NCBI GenBank assembly: GCA_014651175.1
Contig: BMWJ01000002.1
Location: forward strand, 434,001-498,000
Length of the DNA stretch: 64,000 bases
Reading direction: 5' to 3'
Origin: Streptomyces clavifer
GTDB lineage: Bacteria > Actinomycetota > Actinomycetes > Streptomycetales > Streptomycetaceae
Numbering within the stretch: position 1 is the stretch's first letter; every line of letters begins with the position of its first letter. Positions 1-8,993 of this stretch are shown here, in pieces. The notes under the pieces were generated by a model. That model saw only the letters and a list, made by a program, of their open reading frames with translations, was not told where the DNA came from and ran no database searches. The position numbers and the translations under genes are program-made.

Positions 1-428
1 GACGGGATCGCGCCGCCCCAGAAACCGGTGTCGATGTGCGCCTTGGACGCGGCCACCCGCTGCTTCGTGCGCAGGTGCTCGACGGTCGTGGTCGGCGGGA
101 GCGAGTTGAGCGGCATGTCCAGCAGGGTCGTGATGCCACCCGCCGCCGCGGCCCGCGTGGCGGTCCAGAAGCCCTCCCACTCGGTGCGGCCGGGGTCGTT
201 CACATGGACGTGGGTGTCGACGAGGCCGGGCAGCAGCACGTCGTCACCGAAGTCCTCCAGACGGGCACCGGCGGGCACCCCGGTGTCGTACGGGAGGACG
301 GCCTCGATCACCCCGCCGGCCACGACGACCGCGGCGGCACGGGTCCCCTCGGGGGTGACGACACGGGTGGAGCGCAGCACCAGCCCCACGTCCGCCTCCG
401 TCTCCGCTTTCGCATCCGCACCGGCCAC
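1..428 (-). CDS. allB: Allantoinase, N-terminal part (cut by window edge)
   Basis: Allantoinase hydrolyses allantoin to allantoate, the step after uricase and HIU/OHCU processing. The visible N-terminus has the amidohydrolase pattern: a small beta domain, then [20 protein letters not shown] with the HxH metal ligands, then [13 protein letters not shown]. About 142 residues are visible; the C-terminus lies beyond the left edge. The GTG start at 428 is chosen because GAGGAAGGGG lies just upstream and no in-frame ATG fits. It is divergent from the IclR regulator gene, and the shared intergenic region carries both purine operator motifs. Family assignment is firm; the missing part cannot be judged. 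Confidence 0.93.
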   Translation of the reverse strand, partial: MAGADAKAETEADVGLVLRSTRVVTPEGTRAAAVVVAGGVIEAVLPYDTGVPAGARLEDFGDDVLLPGLVDTHVHVNDPGRTEWEGFWTATRAAAAGGITTLLDMPLNSLPPTTTVEHLRTKQRVAASKAHIDTGFWGGAIP

Positions 429-447
429 GCGCGCCCCTTCCTCAGAA

Positions 448-464
448 TTCAACGAACTGTTGAA
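448..464 (-). promoter_or_regulatory. Motif B operator upstream of allB
   Basis: Perfect inverted repeat TTCAACGAACTGTTGAA with 6-bp arms and a 5-bp spacer, ending 20 bp before the allB GTG. It matches the elements at aceB, uraD and catalase. Read toward allB, a possible TTGACG -35 with a weak AAGACT -10 would place a start point close to this repeat. The binding protein is unknown; the site call rests on symmetry and recurrence. Confidence 0.7.
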
Positions 465-544
465 GGAGTCTTCACTCGGGGACACGGCCCGTCAAGACCC
501 CACCCTCCCCTCGGGACCCCCAGAAGACCACTCGCACCACCCGG

Positions 545-572
545 AGGGTATTTCCACAAAGTAAAAGTTCAA
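545..572 (-). promoter_or_regulatory. Probable allB promoter
   Basis: On the minus strand, TTGAAC (567-572), a 16-bp spacer and TACCCT (545-550) form a plausible promoter about 115 bp before the allB start. The spacer is filled by the weaker arm of the tandem motif A operator, the same arrangement as at aceB. Confidence 0.5.
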
Positions 573-587
573 TTTCGGCATACGGAA
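552..587. promoter_or_regulatory. Tandem motif A operator in the allB-allR gap
   Basis: Two 15-bp sites, TTCCA-CAAAG-TAAAA (552-566) and TTTCG-GCATA-CGGAA (573-587), lie 21 bp apart centre to centre with a 6-bp gap. Against TTCCG-N5-CGGAA they score 6/10 and 9/10. The same geometry recurs at aceB, hyi and gcl. The likely ligand is the adjacent IclR protein, which would make allR self-regulated. This is an inference from position and shared pattern. Confidence 0.72.
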
Positions 588-589
588 CG

Positions 590-595
590 TAGAAT
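590..595 (+). promoter_or_regulatory. Probable allR -10 box
   Basis: TAGAAT matches the Streptomyces vegetative -10 form. The stronger motif A site occupies the spacer just upstream; the -35 position (567-572) is poor. Transcription from here would leave a leader of roughly 160 nt before the allR GTG, in which no convincing small gene is seen. Confidence 0.45.
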
Positions 596-761
596 GCCGC
601 CAGGAGTGGCCCGCGAGCCCGCGGCCGGGCTGCGGACCCGACCGCCGACAACGGGACAGAACGGGTCCTGACCGGCAAGGACGCCGCACCGGGAGCAGTG
701 GGCCGATCGGGAACAGCCCGGTAGGCTGCTGCCTTGCCCCTGCCTCGAAAGGACCGTTGAC

Positions 762-1565
762 GTGCCGCCGTCCCACGCCAGCACTTCCGACTCCAAGCCC
801 GCCGGCTCCAGCGGCGGGGTGCAGTCCCTCGAACGCGCCTTCGATCTGTTGGAGCGCATGGCGGATGCCGGGGGCGAGGTCGGCCTCAGCGAGCTCTCCG
901 CGAGCAGTGGGCTCCCGCTGCCGACCATCCACCGGCTGATGCGCACCCTCGTGGTGGCCGGATACGTGCGCCAGCAGCCCAACCGGCGCTACGCGCTGGG
1001 CCCGCGCCTGATCCGGCTCGGCGAGTCCGCGTCCCGGCTGCTGGGCACCTGGGCACGGCCCTACCTCCAGCGGCTCGTCGAGGAGACCGGCGAGACGGCG
1101 AACATGGCGCTGCTCGACGGGGACGAGATCGTGTACGTCGCCCAGGTGCCCTCGAAGCACTCGATGCGGATGTTCACCGAGGTGGGCCGCCGGGTGCTCC
1201 CGCACTCCACGGGTGTGGGCAAGGCCCTGCTGGCGAACACACCGGCCGACGAGGTCCGGGCGCTGCTGGCCCGTACGGGCATGCCCGCGGCCACCGAGAA
1301 GACGATCACCACCCCGGACGGCTTCCTGGACGCGCTGGAGCAGGTGCGCAGGGCGGGCTACGCGGTGGACGACAACGAGCAGGAGATCGGGGTGCGCTGC
1401 CTCGCCGTGTCGGTGCCCAACTCCCCCACCTCGGCCGCCCTCTCCATCTCCGGTCCGGCGGGGCGGGTGACGGAGGCGGCGACGGAGCGGATCGTGCCGA
1501 TCCTGCAGCAGACCGCGAAGGAGCTCTCCGAGGCACTGGCCAGCAGCGGCGGCGCGGCGGGCTGA
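762..1565 (+). CDS. allR: IclR-family regulator of allantoin/glyoxylate genes (AllR type)
   Basis: A 267-aa IclR-type regulator. Residues about 20-80 form the winged helix-turn-helix (QSLERAFDLLERM, LSELSASSGLPLPTIHRLMRTL), followed by the IclR effector-binding domain with HSTGVGKALLA and AGYAVDDNEQEIGVRCLAV. GTG at 762 is preceded by AAAGGA. In Streptomyces coelicolor a protein called AllR, beside allB and a malate synthase gene, represses allantoin genes (recalled from the literature). Synteny here matches. Known IclR relatives of this group sense allantoate or glyoxylate, so the same is likely. Its probable sites are the tandem motif A operators. Confidence 0.88.
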   Translation: MPPSHASTSDSKPAGSSGGVQSLERAFDLLERMADAGGEVGLSELSASSGLPLPTIHRLMRTLVVAGYVRQQPNRRYALGPRLIRLGESASRLLGTWARPYLQRLVEETGETANMALLDGDEIVYVAQVPSKHSMRMFTEVGRRVLPHSTGVGKALLANTPADEVRALLARTGMPAATEKTITTPDGFLDALEQVRRAGYAVDDNEQEIGVRCLAVSVPNSPTSAALSISGPAGRVTEAATERIVPILQQTAKELSEALASSGGAAG

Positions 1566-1567
1566 CC

Positions 1568-1604
1568 CCCGGAGCGGGTGAAGGGTCCCGACGCCCGTTC
1601 CGGG
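1568..1604. terminator. Hairpin between convergent allR and ABC genes
   Basis: An 11-bp stem (CCCGGAGCGGG with CCCGTTCCGGG, one mismatch) lies between two convergent stop codons and could end transcription from both sides. Confidence 0.6.
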
Positions 1605-1620
1605 TGCCTGGTCCCGCGCT

Positions 1621-2310
1621 TCAGCGGCAGGACGTCGCGGCCGGTGCCGTCAGCCGTCCGTCCTCCATCGTCACCGTCCCGTCCACCCGGTCCAGGTGCG
1701 CCAGGTCGTGGGTGACCAGGACCGTGGCCGTCGACCGTTCCCGGGTCAGCGCGGCCAGCAGGTCCAGGACCGCGGCGCCCCGTTCGTGGTCGAGTGCGCT
1801 GGTCGGTTCGTCGACGAGCAGCACGGCGGGCTCGTTCATCAGGGCCCGCGCGATGTTGATCCGCTGGCGCTCGCCGCCCGACAGCTGGTGCGGCCTGCGG
1901 TCCGCCCGGTCGGCCAGGCCGACCGCGTCCAGGAGCTCCTCCGCCCGGGCCCGGGCCGCGCGTACGGATCCGCCGGACAGGTGCGCCATCACCTGCACCT
2001 GTTCCGCGGCGGTCAGTGACGGCAGCAGGTTCGGCTGCTGGAAGACGATGCCGATGCGCTCCCTGCGCAGCGCCGCCTTCTCCGCACGGCCGAGCCCGGC
2101 GGTGTCCGTGCCCGCCACGACGACCCGCCCCTGGTCCGGGGTGACCAGCGTGGCGGCGATGGCGAGCAGGCTGGACTTGCCGGACCCCGACGGTCCGACG
2201 ACCGCGGTCAGCGTGCCCGCGGGAACGTCCAGCGAGACCCGGTCGAGGGCGGTGAGCCGTGCGTCCCCGTCGGGGTAGGTGAGGGTGACGTCGGCGAGGG
2301 TGAGGGTCAT
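1621..2310 (-). CDS. ABC transporter ATP-binding protein (MacB/LolD type)
   Basis: A 229-aa ABC ATPase. Walker A GPSGSGKSS is near residue 40, the Q-loop follows in IVFQQPNLLPSLTA, the signature is LSGGERQRINIARAL, Walker B is VLLVDEPTSALD and the switch histidine is in VTHD. This subfamily works with FtsX-type permeases to export or extract substrates from the membrane. Its ATG overlaps the stop of the upstream permease by 4 nt, so the two are translationally coupled. The divergent sensor kinase and response regulator suggest a stress- or antibiotic-responsive module; the substrate is unknown. Confidence 0.92.
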   Translation of the reverse strand: MTLTLADVTLTYPDGDARLTALDRVSLDVPAGTLTAVVGPSGSGKSSLLAIAATLVTPDQGRVVVAGTDTAGLGRAEKAALRRERIGIVFQQPNLLPSLTAAEQVQVMAHLSGGSVRAARARAEELLDAVGLADRADRRPHQLSGGERQRINIARALMNEPAVLLVDEPTSALDHERGAAVLDLLAALTRERSTATVLVTHDLAHLDRVDGTVTMEDGRLTAPAATSCR

Positions 2311-3392
2311 CGGGCACTCCCGAGTGCGGTGAGCGGGTCGACGGCGGTGATCCGCCGGATGGACAGCGCGGCCCCGAGCGCACCGAGCGCGATCATGACG
2401 GCGGCCGGCACGAGTACGGTCGACGCGTCCAGGACGAACGGCACGGCGCCGGCACCTCCCCCGATGAGCGCACCGATGCCCGCGGCGAGCACGGTGCCCG
2501 TGCCCGTACCGGCGGCGAGCATCACGACGGCCTGTCCGAGCGCGTCCCGCAGCAGGTACGGGGTGGAGGCACCCAGCGCTTTGAGCACGGCGACATCGGC
2601 GCCGCGCTGGATGGTCCAGACGGTGAAGAAGGCGCCGATGACCAGGGCGGAGATGGCGAAGAGGAAGCCCCGCATCAGCTGGAGCGAGCCGTTCTCCGCC
2701 TGGTAGGAGCCGATCGCGGTGAGGGATTCGTCCAGGGTCAGGGTGCGGGTGCCCGCCGCCAGGTCGCCGGCCGCAAGGTCGGCTCCGTGCGTCGTCAGCG
2801 CGATCACGGTGGCCCGTGCCATGCTGCCGCCGTCCCGGCCGAAGCCCTGCCAGTCGTCGAGCGAGGCCCACACCACCGGGGTGTGGCTGTACGAGGCGTC
2901 GCCCGCGACCGCGTCGACGGTCACCTCGGCGCCGCTCAGCCGGACGGTGTCGCCCGCGCCGGCCCCGAGGGCTTCGGCGGCCTGCTCGGAGAGCACCACC
3001 CGGCCCGGTGCCACCGCTCCGGGCGCGAGCCCGCCGTCCGGCCGGACGCCGAACGCCGAGACCGCGGCCGTACGGTCCCCCTCCCCGGTGGCGGCGTCCA
3101 GCGTCCGGATCCCGAGGGGCTCGGCGGCGGTGACTCCGGGCAGGGCGGCCCAGGTGCGCCAGGCATTCTCCTCGACCGCCGAGTCGGTGAAGGACACCGG
3201 GCGGCCGTCCGGTGGGGCCGCGAACGCCAGACGTTCGGCGCCCAGCCCCGTGACGGCCGAGGTGTTCTCCCTGGCCAGCCCGGCCGTCAGGCCGGACAGC
3301 AGCCCCACGAGCAGCGTGATCAGCACCACGACCGCGCCCATGAGCGCGAACCGGCCCCTGGCGAACCTCAGATCTCTCCATGCGACGAACAT
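2307..3392 (-). CDS. FtsX-like ABC transporter permease
   Basis: A 361-aa permease with one N-terminal membrane helix (about residues 15-37), a large extracytoplasmic domain of about 190 residues, and three C-terminal helices carrying the FtsX motif (QRGADVAVLKALGAS, then RRITAVDPLTALG). That topology is typical of MacB-like permeases driven by a separate ATPase, encoded immediately downstream with a 4-nt overlap. The start codon ATG at 3392 lies about 110 bp from the divergent histidine kinase gene, so the two promoters face each other. The cargo cannot be told from sequence. Confidence 0.9.
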   Translation of the reverse strand: MFVAWRDLRFARGRFALMGAVVVLITLLVGLLSGLTAGLARENTSAVTGLGAERLAFAAPPDGRPVSFTDSAVEENAWRTWAALPGVTAAEPLGIRTLDAATGEGDRTAAVSAFGVRPDGGLAPGAVAPGRVVLSEQAAEALGAGAGDTVRLSGAEVTVDAVAGDASYSHTPVVWASLDDWQGFGRDGGSMARATVIALTTHGADLAAGDLAAGTRTLTLDESLTAIGSYQAENGSLQLMRGFLFAISALVIGAFFTVWTIQRGADVAVLKALGASTPYLLRDALGQAVVMLAAGTGTGTVLAAGIGALIGGGAGAVPFVLDASTVLVPAAVMIALGALGAALSIRRITAVDPLTALGSAR

Positions 3393-3502
3393 GACTCCAG
3401 ATTCGGGCCCCGGGCCCGGACGGACATCGCACGCCGGACGGGGCGGACATCAACCTTTCGGTTGACCGGTCGCGGGCCGGTCGCCCCTACGCTGGAACGA
3501 CC

Positions 3503-4708
3503 ATGGATCCGCGTGCGCACACCCACGTCACCACCGCCCTGCGGCTCTGTCTGCACGCGCTGCTGGTGGGGCTGCTCGCGCTCGCCGCGACCCGCTCGAT
3601 GGACGACACCGCGTTCGTCGTGCTCGCGGCGGTGATGGCCGCGCTCTACGGGGCGGGCGCGCTGGCCCCCGTCGTACAGCCGCACACCCGGGCCGCCGCC
3701 CTCTGGCTGGCCGCGCTGGGCGCGGTCTGGCTGGCCCTTCTCGCCCTGTCGCCCGACGCCCTGTGGGTGGCCTTCCCGCTCTACTTCCTGCAGCTGCACC
3801 TGCTTCCGGTGCGCTGGGGGCTGGCCGCCGTGGCGGTCACCGCGGCCGGTGCCATCACCGGCTTCCTGCTGCACGACCAGGAGATCGGTCCGGGTACGTT
3901 CATCGGCCCGCTGCTCGGTGCGGCGGTGGCCGTCGCGACCGTGCTGGGGTACGACGCGCTGTTCCGGGAGAGCGAGCGGCGCCGCGAGCTCATCGAGGAG
4001 CTGGTCTCCACCCGGGCGGAGCTCGCCGAGGCGGAGCGCGACGCGGGCACCCTGGCCGAGCGGGAGCGGCTGGCCCGCGAGATCCACGACACCCTCGCCC
4101 AGGGGTTGTCCAGCATCCAGCTCCTGCTGCGGGCCGCCGAGCGCACGCTCCCCCATGACGCACCGGCCACCCCTCATGTGCGCCGGGCCCGTGAGGCCGC
4201 GCAGGACAATCTGGCCGAGGCCCGCCGCTTCGTGCGGGCGCTGAGTCCGCCGGACCTGGAGCACGGTTCGCTGGCGGCGGCCCTGTCCCGGCTGTCGTCC
4301 CGCACCTCGACACCGGAGCTCGCCGTACAGTTCGCGGTCAGCGGCACGCCGGTGGTGCTGCCGACCCCGTACGAGGTGGCGCTGCTCCGCACCGCGCAGT
4401 CGGCGCTGGCCAACACGGTGCGGCACTCCGGCGCACGGCGGGCGGAGATCACCCTCAGCTTCATGGAGACGTCGGTGTCCCTGGACGTCGTGGACGACGG
4501 GTGCGGCTTCGACCCGGGTACCACGGACGGGGTACGGCGGAGCTCGGGCAGCGGGGGCTTCGGCCTGCCCGCGATGCGTTCGCGGGCCCGTTCGCTGCGC
4601 GGCACGCTGAGCGTGGAGTCGGCGCCGGACCAGGGCACGGCGCTGGCGGTCACGCTGCCGCTGCCACTCCCCCATCCGCCGGCCGACGGAGAGGACCCCG
4701 CCGCATGA
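3503..4708 (+). CDS. Two-component sensor histidine kinase (NarL/DesK type)
   Basis: A 401-aa membrane kinase. Four or five hydrophobic segments occupy roughly residues 10-150. A short coiled coil leads to the HisKA_3 dimerisation region with [17 protein letters not shown] sequence (His195 the likely phosphoacceptor), then a HATPase_c domain with N ([12 protein letters not shown]), DDGCGFD and [12 protein letters not shown]. The stop overlaps the response-regulator ATG by 4 nt. With no large outer domain it probably senses within or near the membrane. The divergent ABC exporter pair is the obvious regulatory target (inference). Confidence 0.92.
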   Translation: MDPRAHTHVTTALRLCLHALLVGLLALAATRSMDDTAFVVLAAVMAALYGAGALAPVVQPHTRAAALWLAALGAVWLALLALSPDALWVAFPLYFLQLHLLPVRWGLAAVAVTAAGAITGFLLHDQEIGPGTFIGPLLGAAVAVATVLGYDALFRESERRRELIEELVSTRAELAEAERDAGTLAERERLAREIHDTLAQGLSSIQLLLRAAERTLPHDAPATPHVRRAREAAQDNLAEARRFVRALSPPDLEHGSLAAALSRLSSRTSTPELAVQFAVSGTPVVLPTPYEVALLRTAQSALANTVRHSGARRAEITLSFMETSVSLDVVDDGCGFDPGTTDGVRRSSGSGGFGLPAMRSRARSLRGTLSVESAPDQGTALAVTLPLPLPHPPADGEDPAA

Positions 4709-5349
4709 CCCCCCGCACGACCGGCCCGATCAGGCTGCTGCTCGCCGATGACCACCCGGTCGTCCGGGCCGGCCTGCGCGCGGTGCTCGACACCGAACAG
4801 GACTTCGAGGTCGTCGCCGAGGCCGCGACCGCCGAGCGGGCCGTCGCCCTCGCGGCGACCGGCGCCTTCGACGTCGTCCTGATGGACCTGCAGTTCGGCG
4901 CGGGGATGCACGGCGCGGAGGCGACCGCCGCGATCACGGCTGCGGCGGACGCGCCCCGGGTGCTGATCCTCACCACGTACGAGTCGGACGCGGACATCCT
5001 GGCAGCCGTCGAGGCGGGGGCCGGGGGTTATCTACTCAAGGACGCCCCTCCGGAGGAGCTGGCGGCGGCGGTGCGCACGGCGGCGGCCGGCCGCTCGGCA
5101 CTCGCCCCGGCGGTCGCCCACCGTCTGATGGACCGGATGCGCACCCCCGCGCAGGCCCTGACCAAGCGCGAGCTGGAGGTCCTCCAGCTCGTCGGCGAGG
5201 GCCTGTCGAACCAGCAGATCAGCAAGCGGCTGTTCCTGAGCCAGGCGACGGTGAAGTCCCACCTGGTGCACATCTACGCCAAGCTCGGAGTCGACTCACG
5301 CACCTCGGCGGTCGCTGCGGCCACCGCGCGCCGTCTGCTCCGCCGCTGA
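4705..5349 (+). CDS. NarL/FixJ-family response regulator
   Basis: A 214-aa response regulator. The receiver domain has the acidic pair DDH near residue 15, phosphoacceptor Asp61 in VVLMDLQF, conserved Thr in LILTTY and Lys in [10 protein letters not shown]. The C-terminal LuxR helix-turn-helix is [19 protein letters not shown] followed by [15 protein letters not shown]. The ATG at 4705 sits inside the kinase stop, indicating coupled translation. It would be phosphorylated by the preceding kinase and probably controls the divergent exporter genes. Confidence 0.93.
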   Translation: MTPRTTGPIRLLLADDHPVVRAGLRAVLDTEQDFEVVAEAATAERAVALAATGAFDVVLMDLQFGAGMHGAEATAAITAAADAPRVLILTTYESDADILAAVEAGAGGYLLKDAPPEELAAAVRTAAAGRSALAPAVAHRLMDRMRTPAQALTKRELEVLQLVGEGLSNQQISKRLFLSQATVKSHLVHIYAKLGVDSRTSAVAAATARRLLRR

Positions 5350-5351
5350 CC

Positions 5352-5705
5352 TCACGAGTGGCGCGGCGGCTCCCCGAAGAGGTCCACGGCGATCCGTACG
5401 GCCCGCAGGCCGGGCGCCAGTGCGCTGACCGATCCGATCGCCCCCGCGACCAGCAGCAGCGAGCGGCGGAGCCGGGGGATCTCGGGCGTACCACTGGCCG
5501 CCATGGCGTCCAGCGCCGCGAGCTCGTCCTCGGCGATGCCCCGGTCCGGGAACTCGGAAGGATGGCCGGCCAGCTCGCGCCGGAGCCGGGACACGGCCGT
5601 ACGCAGCTCCGTCACCCTCAGGTCCTCATCACCGCGCAACCGCTTCTGCCCCACACTTCGCAACAAAGCACTCCCCCTCGCGCCACTGCGTGCCGCAGTA
5701 CTCAT
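5352..5705 (-). CDS. Small conserved Streptomyces protein (DUF5955-like)
   Basis: About 117 aa. An N-terminal charged helical stretch (RVTELRTAVSRLRRELAGH) is followed by GIAEDELAALDAMA and a hydrophobic segment (LLLVAGAIGSVSALAPGL) that could lie in or on the membrane. It resembles the Streptomyces family I recall as DUF5955; no function is known. ATG at 5705 is preferred to TTG at 5726, although neither has a strong ribosome site. It is convergent with the response regulator, with only two bases between stops. Confidence 0.7.
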   Translation of the reverse strand: MSTAARSGARGSALLRSVGQKRLRGDEDLRVTELRTAVSRLRRELAGHPSEFPDRGIAEDELAALDAMAASGTPEIPRLRRSLLLVAGAIGSVSALAPGLRAVRIAVDLFGEPPRHS

Positions 5706-5853
5706 CAGATCCCGGACGGCGGTCAAGTGCCCAGGTTTGTAAGCAAGTTAACGCCATAAAAGGCGACGCGCGCCACCGCGCGGACACAAAAGAGTACCCG
5801 TGAGGGTGACATGCCTTTCGCCTGTGCGAACGGGGCGGTGGTATCCAGGGGCC

Positions 5854-6459
5854 ATGGCTCACACACAACCCGTCCCCGTGATCGCAGGGGTGCTGCTGGC
5901 CGCAGGTGGCGGCCGTCGGCTCGGTGGCCGGCCGAAGGCGCTGCTGGAACACCGCGACCGTCCGCTGGTCGAGCACGCGGTGCGTGCGCTGCGCAACGGC
6001 GGGTGCGGCCCCGTCCATGTGGTGCTCGGTGCCGCGGCCGAGGAGGTGCGGGCGCGGGCGGACCTCTCCGGGTGCGTGACCACCGTCAACCCCTGGTGGG
6101 AGGAGGGCATGGGTTCCTCGCTCCGGGCGGGACTCGGGGAGCTGGTCGGCTCGGACGTGGACGCGGCGCTCGTGCTCCTGGTCGACCAGCCGGGCATCGG
6201 GGCGGAGGCGGTGGCGCGGGTGCGGTCGGCCTACCGCACCCGGTCGTCCCTCGCGGCGGCGGCGTACGGCGGGAAGCGCGGCCATCCGGTGCTGTTCGGG
6301 GCCGACCGGTGGGCGGACATCGCCGCGGGCGCGACCGGCGACCGGGGCGCACGGGAGTACCTGCGGGCGCACCACGATGCGATCACGCTCGTCGAGTGTT
6401 CCGATGTGGCTCAGGCTTTCGACATCGACACGGCGGAGGATCTGCGGCACCTGGAGTGA
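5854..6459 (+). CDS. MobA-like NTP transferase (possible molybdopterin cytidylyltransferase)
   Basis: A 201-aa nucleotidyltransferase with the signature LAAGGGRRLGGRPKALLE near residue 14, then VNPWWEEGMGSSLRAGL and LLVDQPG (metal-binding region), and a C-terminal AFDIDTAEDL. This is the MobA/MocA/CoxI fold that transfers CMP or GMP to molybdopterin. The position beside allR and aceB suggests it matures the molybdenum cofactor of a xanthine dehydrogenase, although no xdh genes are in view. ATG at 5854 follows GGGGCC; an upstream alternative at 5800 adds 18 atypical residues. Confidence 0.8.
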   Translation: MAHTQPVPVIAGVLLAAGGGRRLGGRPKALLEHRDRPLVEHAVRALRNGGCGPVHVVLGAAAEEVRARADLSGCVTTVNPWWEEGMGSSLRAGLGELVGSDVDAALVLLVDQPGIGAEAVARVRSAYRTRSSLAAAAYGGKRGHPVLFGADRWADIAAGATGDRGAREYLRAHHDAITLVECSDVAQAFDIDTAEDLRHLE

Positions 6460-6527
6460 CCGGTGGTGCCCGCCCTGGCACGGTGGGCCACCGCGGGCGC
6501 ACCTCTGTCGACCCGGAGAATCTCGAC

Positions 6528-6544
6528 ATCAACAAACCATTGAA
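6528..6544 (+). promoter_or_regulatory. Motif B operator upstream of aceB
   Basis: ATCAACAAACCATTGAA differs from the consensus TTCAAC-N5-GTTGAA at only two arm positions. Its right arm overlaps the TTGAAC -35 box of the aceB promoter, the same overlap seen at uraD and catalase. Confidence 0.62.
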
Positions 6545-6568
6545 CTTCCACCATGAGGAAACTAATAT
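6540..6568 (+). promoter_or_regulatory. aceB promoter
   Basis: TTGAAC (6540-6545), a 17-bp spacer and TAATAT (6563-6568) form a good housekeeping-type promoter. The first motif A site fills most of the spacer and the second covers the expected start point, which predicts steric repression. Confidence 0.7.
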
Positions 6569-6581
6569 CCACTGATCAGAA
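6546..6581. promoter_or_regulatory. Tandem motif A operator upstream of aceB
   Basis: TTCCA-CCATG-AGGAA (6546-6560) and ATCCA-CTGAT-CAGAA (6567-6581) have centres 21 bp apart and match TTCCG-N5-CGGAA at 8/10 and 7/10. The spacing equals that at gcl, hyi and allR/allB, which supports two dimers bound on the same face of the helix. Confidence 0.7.
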
Positions 6582-6716
6582 GCTCTGCAGGACCGCTTCT
6601 GCCCCCGGACGGCACCCACGGCCGCATCCCGGAGCCCTGGCACCCCGTGCCGCACCCGGGCGACCCGGCGACCGCGGCACACCGTCCGCACCGCCCCGCT
6701 GAAGGAGTGACAGCTC

Positions 6717-8336
6717 ATGTCCGCACCAGCGCCGTCCCCGCTGGCCATCGTCGACGCCGAGCCCCTGCCGAGGCAGGACGAGGTCCTGACCGATGCGGCC
6801 CTCGCGTTCGTGGCCGAGCTGCACCGGCGGTTCACCCCGCGGCGCGACGAGCTGCTCGCCCGCCGGGGCGAGCGCCGCGCCGAGATCGCCCGCACCTCCA
6901 CACTGGACTTCCTGCCCGAGACGGCGGCGATCCGCGCGGACGACTCCTGGAAGGTCGCCCCGGCCCCGGCCGCGCTGAACGACCGCCGGGTGGAGATCAC
7001 CGGCCCGACCGACCGCAAGATGACCATCAACGCCCTGAACTCGGGCGCCAAGGTCTGGCTCGCCGACTTCGAGGACGCGTCCGCCCCCACGTGGGAGAAC
7101 GTGATCACCGGCCAGCTCAACCTGAGCGACGCGTACACCCGGAACATCGACTTCACCGACCCGAGGTCCGGCAAGTCGTACGCCCTCGAGCCCGCCGAGG
7201 AGCTCGCGACCGTGGTCACCCGCCCGCGCGGCTGGCACCTGGACGAGCGCCACCTGCAGTTGGACGGCACACCCGTGCCCGGTGCGCTGGTCGACTTCGG
7301 CCTCTACTTCTTCCACAACGCCCAGCGGCTGATCGACCTGGGCAAGGGCCCGTACTTCTACCTCCCGAAGACGGAGTCGCACCTGGAGGCCCGCCTCTGG
7401 AACGACATCTTCGTCTTCGCCCAGGACTACGTCGGCATCCCGCAGGGCACGGTCCGTGCGACGGTCCTGATCGAGACGATCACCGCCGCCTACGAGATGG
7501 AGGAGATCCTCTACGAGCTCCGCGACCACGCCTCCGGGCTGAACGCGGGCCGCTGGGACTACTTGTTCTCCATCGTCAAGAACTTCCGTGACGGTGGACC
7601 GAAGTTCGTCCTGCCGGACCGCAACCTCGTCACGATGACCGCCCCGTTCATGCGGGCGTACACCGAACTCCTCGTCCGTACCTGCCACAAGCGCGGGGCG
7701 CACGCCATCGGCGGCATGGCGGCCTTCATCCCCTCGCGGCGCGACGCGGAGGTCAACAAGGTCGCCTTCGAGAAGGTCAAGGCCGACAAGGACCGCGAGG
7801 CCGGCGACGGCTTCGACGGCTCCTGGGTGGCCCACCCGGACCTCGTCCCGATCGCGATGGCCTCGTTCGACGCCGTCCTCGGCGAGAAGCCGAACCAGAA
7901 GGACCGCCTGCGCGAGGACGTCTCGGTGGCGGCGGGCGACCTGATCGCCATCGACACCCTGGACGCGAAGCCCACGTACGACGGTCTGCGCAACGCCGTC
8001 GCGGTCGGCATCCGCTACATCGAGGCGTGGCTGCGGGGCATGGGCGCGGTCGCCATCTTCAACCTGATGGAGGACGCGGCCACCGCGGAGATCTCGCGCT
8101 CGCAGATCTGGCAGTGGATCAACGCGGACGTCGTCTTCGAGAACGGTGAGCACGCCACGGCGGACCTGGCCCGCAAGGTCGCCACCGAGGAACTGGCCGC
8201 GATCCGTGCGGAGATCGGTGACGAGGCGTTCGCCGCGGGGAAGTGGCAGCAGGCCCACGACCTGCTGCTCCAGGTCTCGCTGGACCAGGACTACGCCGAC
8301 TTCCTGACGCTGCCGGCGTACGAGCAGCTGCGCTGA
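6717..8336 (+). CDS. aceB: Malate synthase A
   Basis: A 539-aa malate synthase A, which condenses glyoxylate with acetyl-CoA to malate. Family signatures are [20 protein letters not shown], the block [14 protein letters not shown], the stretch ending in GLNAGRWDY and the catalytic-Asp region [15 protein letters not shown] at 6717 follows AAGGAG at good spacing. Placement with allB and allR, and operators of both motif types upstream, indicate a dedicated role in using glyoxylate released from allantoin rather than a general glyoxylate-shunt enzyme. A strong hairpin follows the stop. Confidence 0.97.
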   Translation: MSAPAPSPLAIVDAEPLPRQDEVLTDAALAFVAELHRRFTPRRDELLARRGERRAEIARTSTLDFLPETAAIRADDSWKVAPAPAALNDRRVEITGPTDRKMTINALNSGAKVWLADFEDASAPTWENVITGQLNLSDAYTRNIDFTDPRSGKSYALEPAEELATVVTRPRGWHLDERHLQLDGTPVPGALVDFGLYFFHNAQRLIDLGKGPYFYLPKTESHLEARLWNDIFVFAQDYVGIPQGTVRATVLIETITAAYEMEEILYELRDHASGLNAGRWDYLFSIVKNFRDGGPKFVLPDRNLVTMTAPFMRAYTELLVRTCHKRGAHAIGGMAAFIPSRRDAEVNKVAFEKVKADKDREAGDGFDGSWVAHPDLVPIAMASFDAVLGEKPNQKDRLREDVSVAAGDLIAIDTLDAKPTYDGLRNAVAVGIRYIEAWLRGMGAVAIFNLMEDAATAEISRSQIWQWINADVVFENGEHATADLARKVATEELAAIRAEIGDEAFAAGKWQQAHDLLLQVSLDQDYADFLTLPAYEQLR

Positions 8337-8354
8337 CACCGCGCGCGCTCCCGA

Positions 8355-8386
8355 CCGCCCCCGGTGCCGCACGGCGCCGGGGGCGG
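8355..8386 (+). terminator. aceB terminator hairpin
   Basis: A 15-bp stem (CCGCCCCCGGTGCCG with CGGCGCCGGGGGCGG, one G-T pair) and 2-nt loop, 18 bp after the aceB stop. No T run follows, as is usual in Streptomyces. Confidence 0.8.
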
Positions 8387-8475
8387 TGTGCGGCCGGGGA
8401 CAGTGCGATGCCGGCCGGCCCGCAACGCGACGGGCGGCCGCGGAGCGAGCCGAGAGGGGGCGCCGCACGGGCCGG

Positions 8476-8832
8476 TCAGCCGAGGGGCGTACGACGCTTC
8501 CGGCAGACGGGCAGATCGGCGGCGACCCTATGGAGGAAACAGACCGCGCCGCGTACGAGCAGAACGTTCACGGCGGCCCCGAGCCCGCCGGCGAGCGCCG
8601 AGCCGACGGCACCTGGCTCGCCCCCTCCCCCGCCGAAGTCGCCGAACGCCACGGTGAGCGGCATGAGGACGAAGACGTAGAGGACGTTCAGCCCGGGCTG
8701 CGAGAGCCAGAACACCAGCACTTCCGCGAGCGAGGATCCCTGCGCGCCCGCGATCAGCCCGGCGAGGGCCGTGAGGGCGACGTACGCGAGGGCGAGGGCC
8801 CGAGCCCTCCGGAAACGGCTGCTACGGCTCAT
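8476..8832 (-). CDS. Small three-helix membrane protein
   Basis: About 118 aa with three hydrophobic segments: ALAYVALTALAGLIAGA, VLYVFVLMPLTVAF and a glycine/alanine-rich third segment, ending in a basic tail (CRKRRTPLG). ATG at 8832 is chosen over 8859 because GAGGAGAGG lies at the right distance. It may belong to a small Streptomyces membrane family, possibly the one named after SCO4225, but I am not certain. It is convergent with aceB; no role can be assigned. Confidence 0.65.
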   Translation of the reverse strand: MSRSSRFRRARALALAYVALTALAGLIAGAQGSSLAEVLVFWLSQPGLNVLYVFVLMPLTVAFGDFGGGGGEPGAVGSALAGGLGAAVNVLLVRGAVCFLHRVAADLPVCRKRRTPLG

Positions 8833-8993
8833 GATTGCGGGCCTCTCCTCATGACGCACGACGCACCGGCAGCGGCCGTCCCGCCTGTCACGCCCTCACT
8901 TTTGAACACGTTCGAAATCTATCACCCGATCGCCGGTGAGACCCACGGCCGGCCGACGGCCCACGGGCCTCGTCCAGCCCTCCGAGGTACCCG

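Noticed and set aside
1621..3453. A single 610-codon ABC protein
   Set aside because: The upstream two-thirds is out of frame with the true permease; the ATPase starts at 2310 inside the permease stop.
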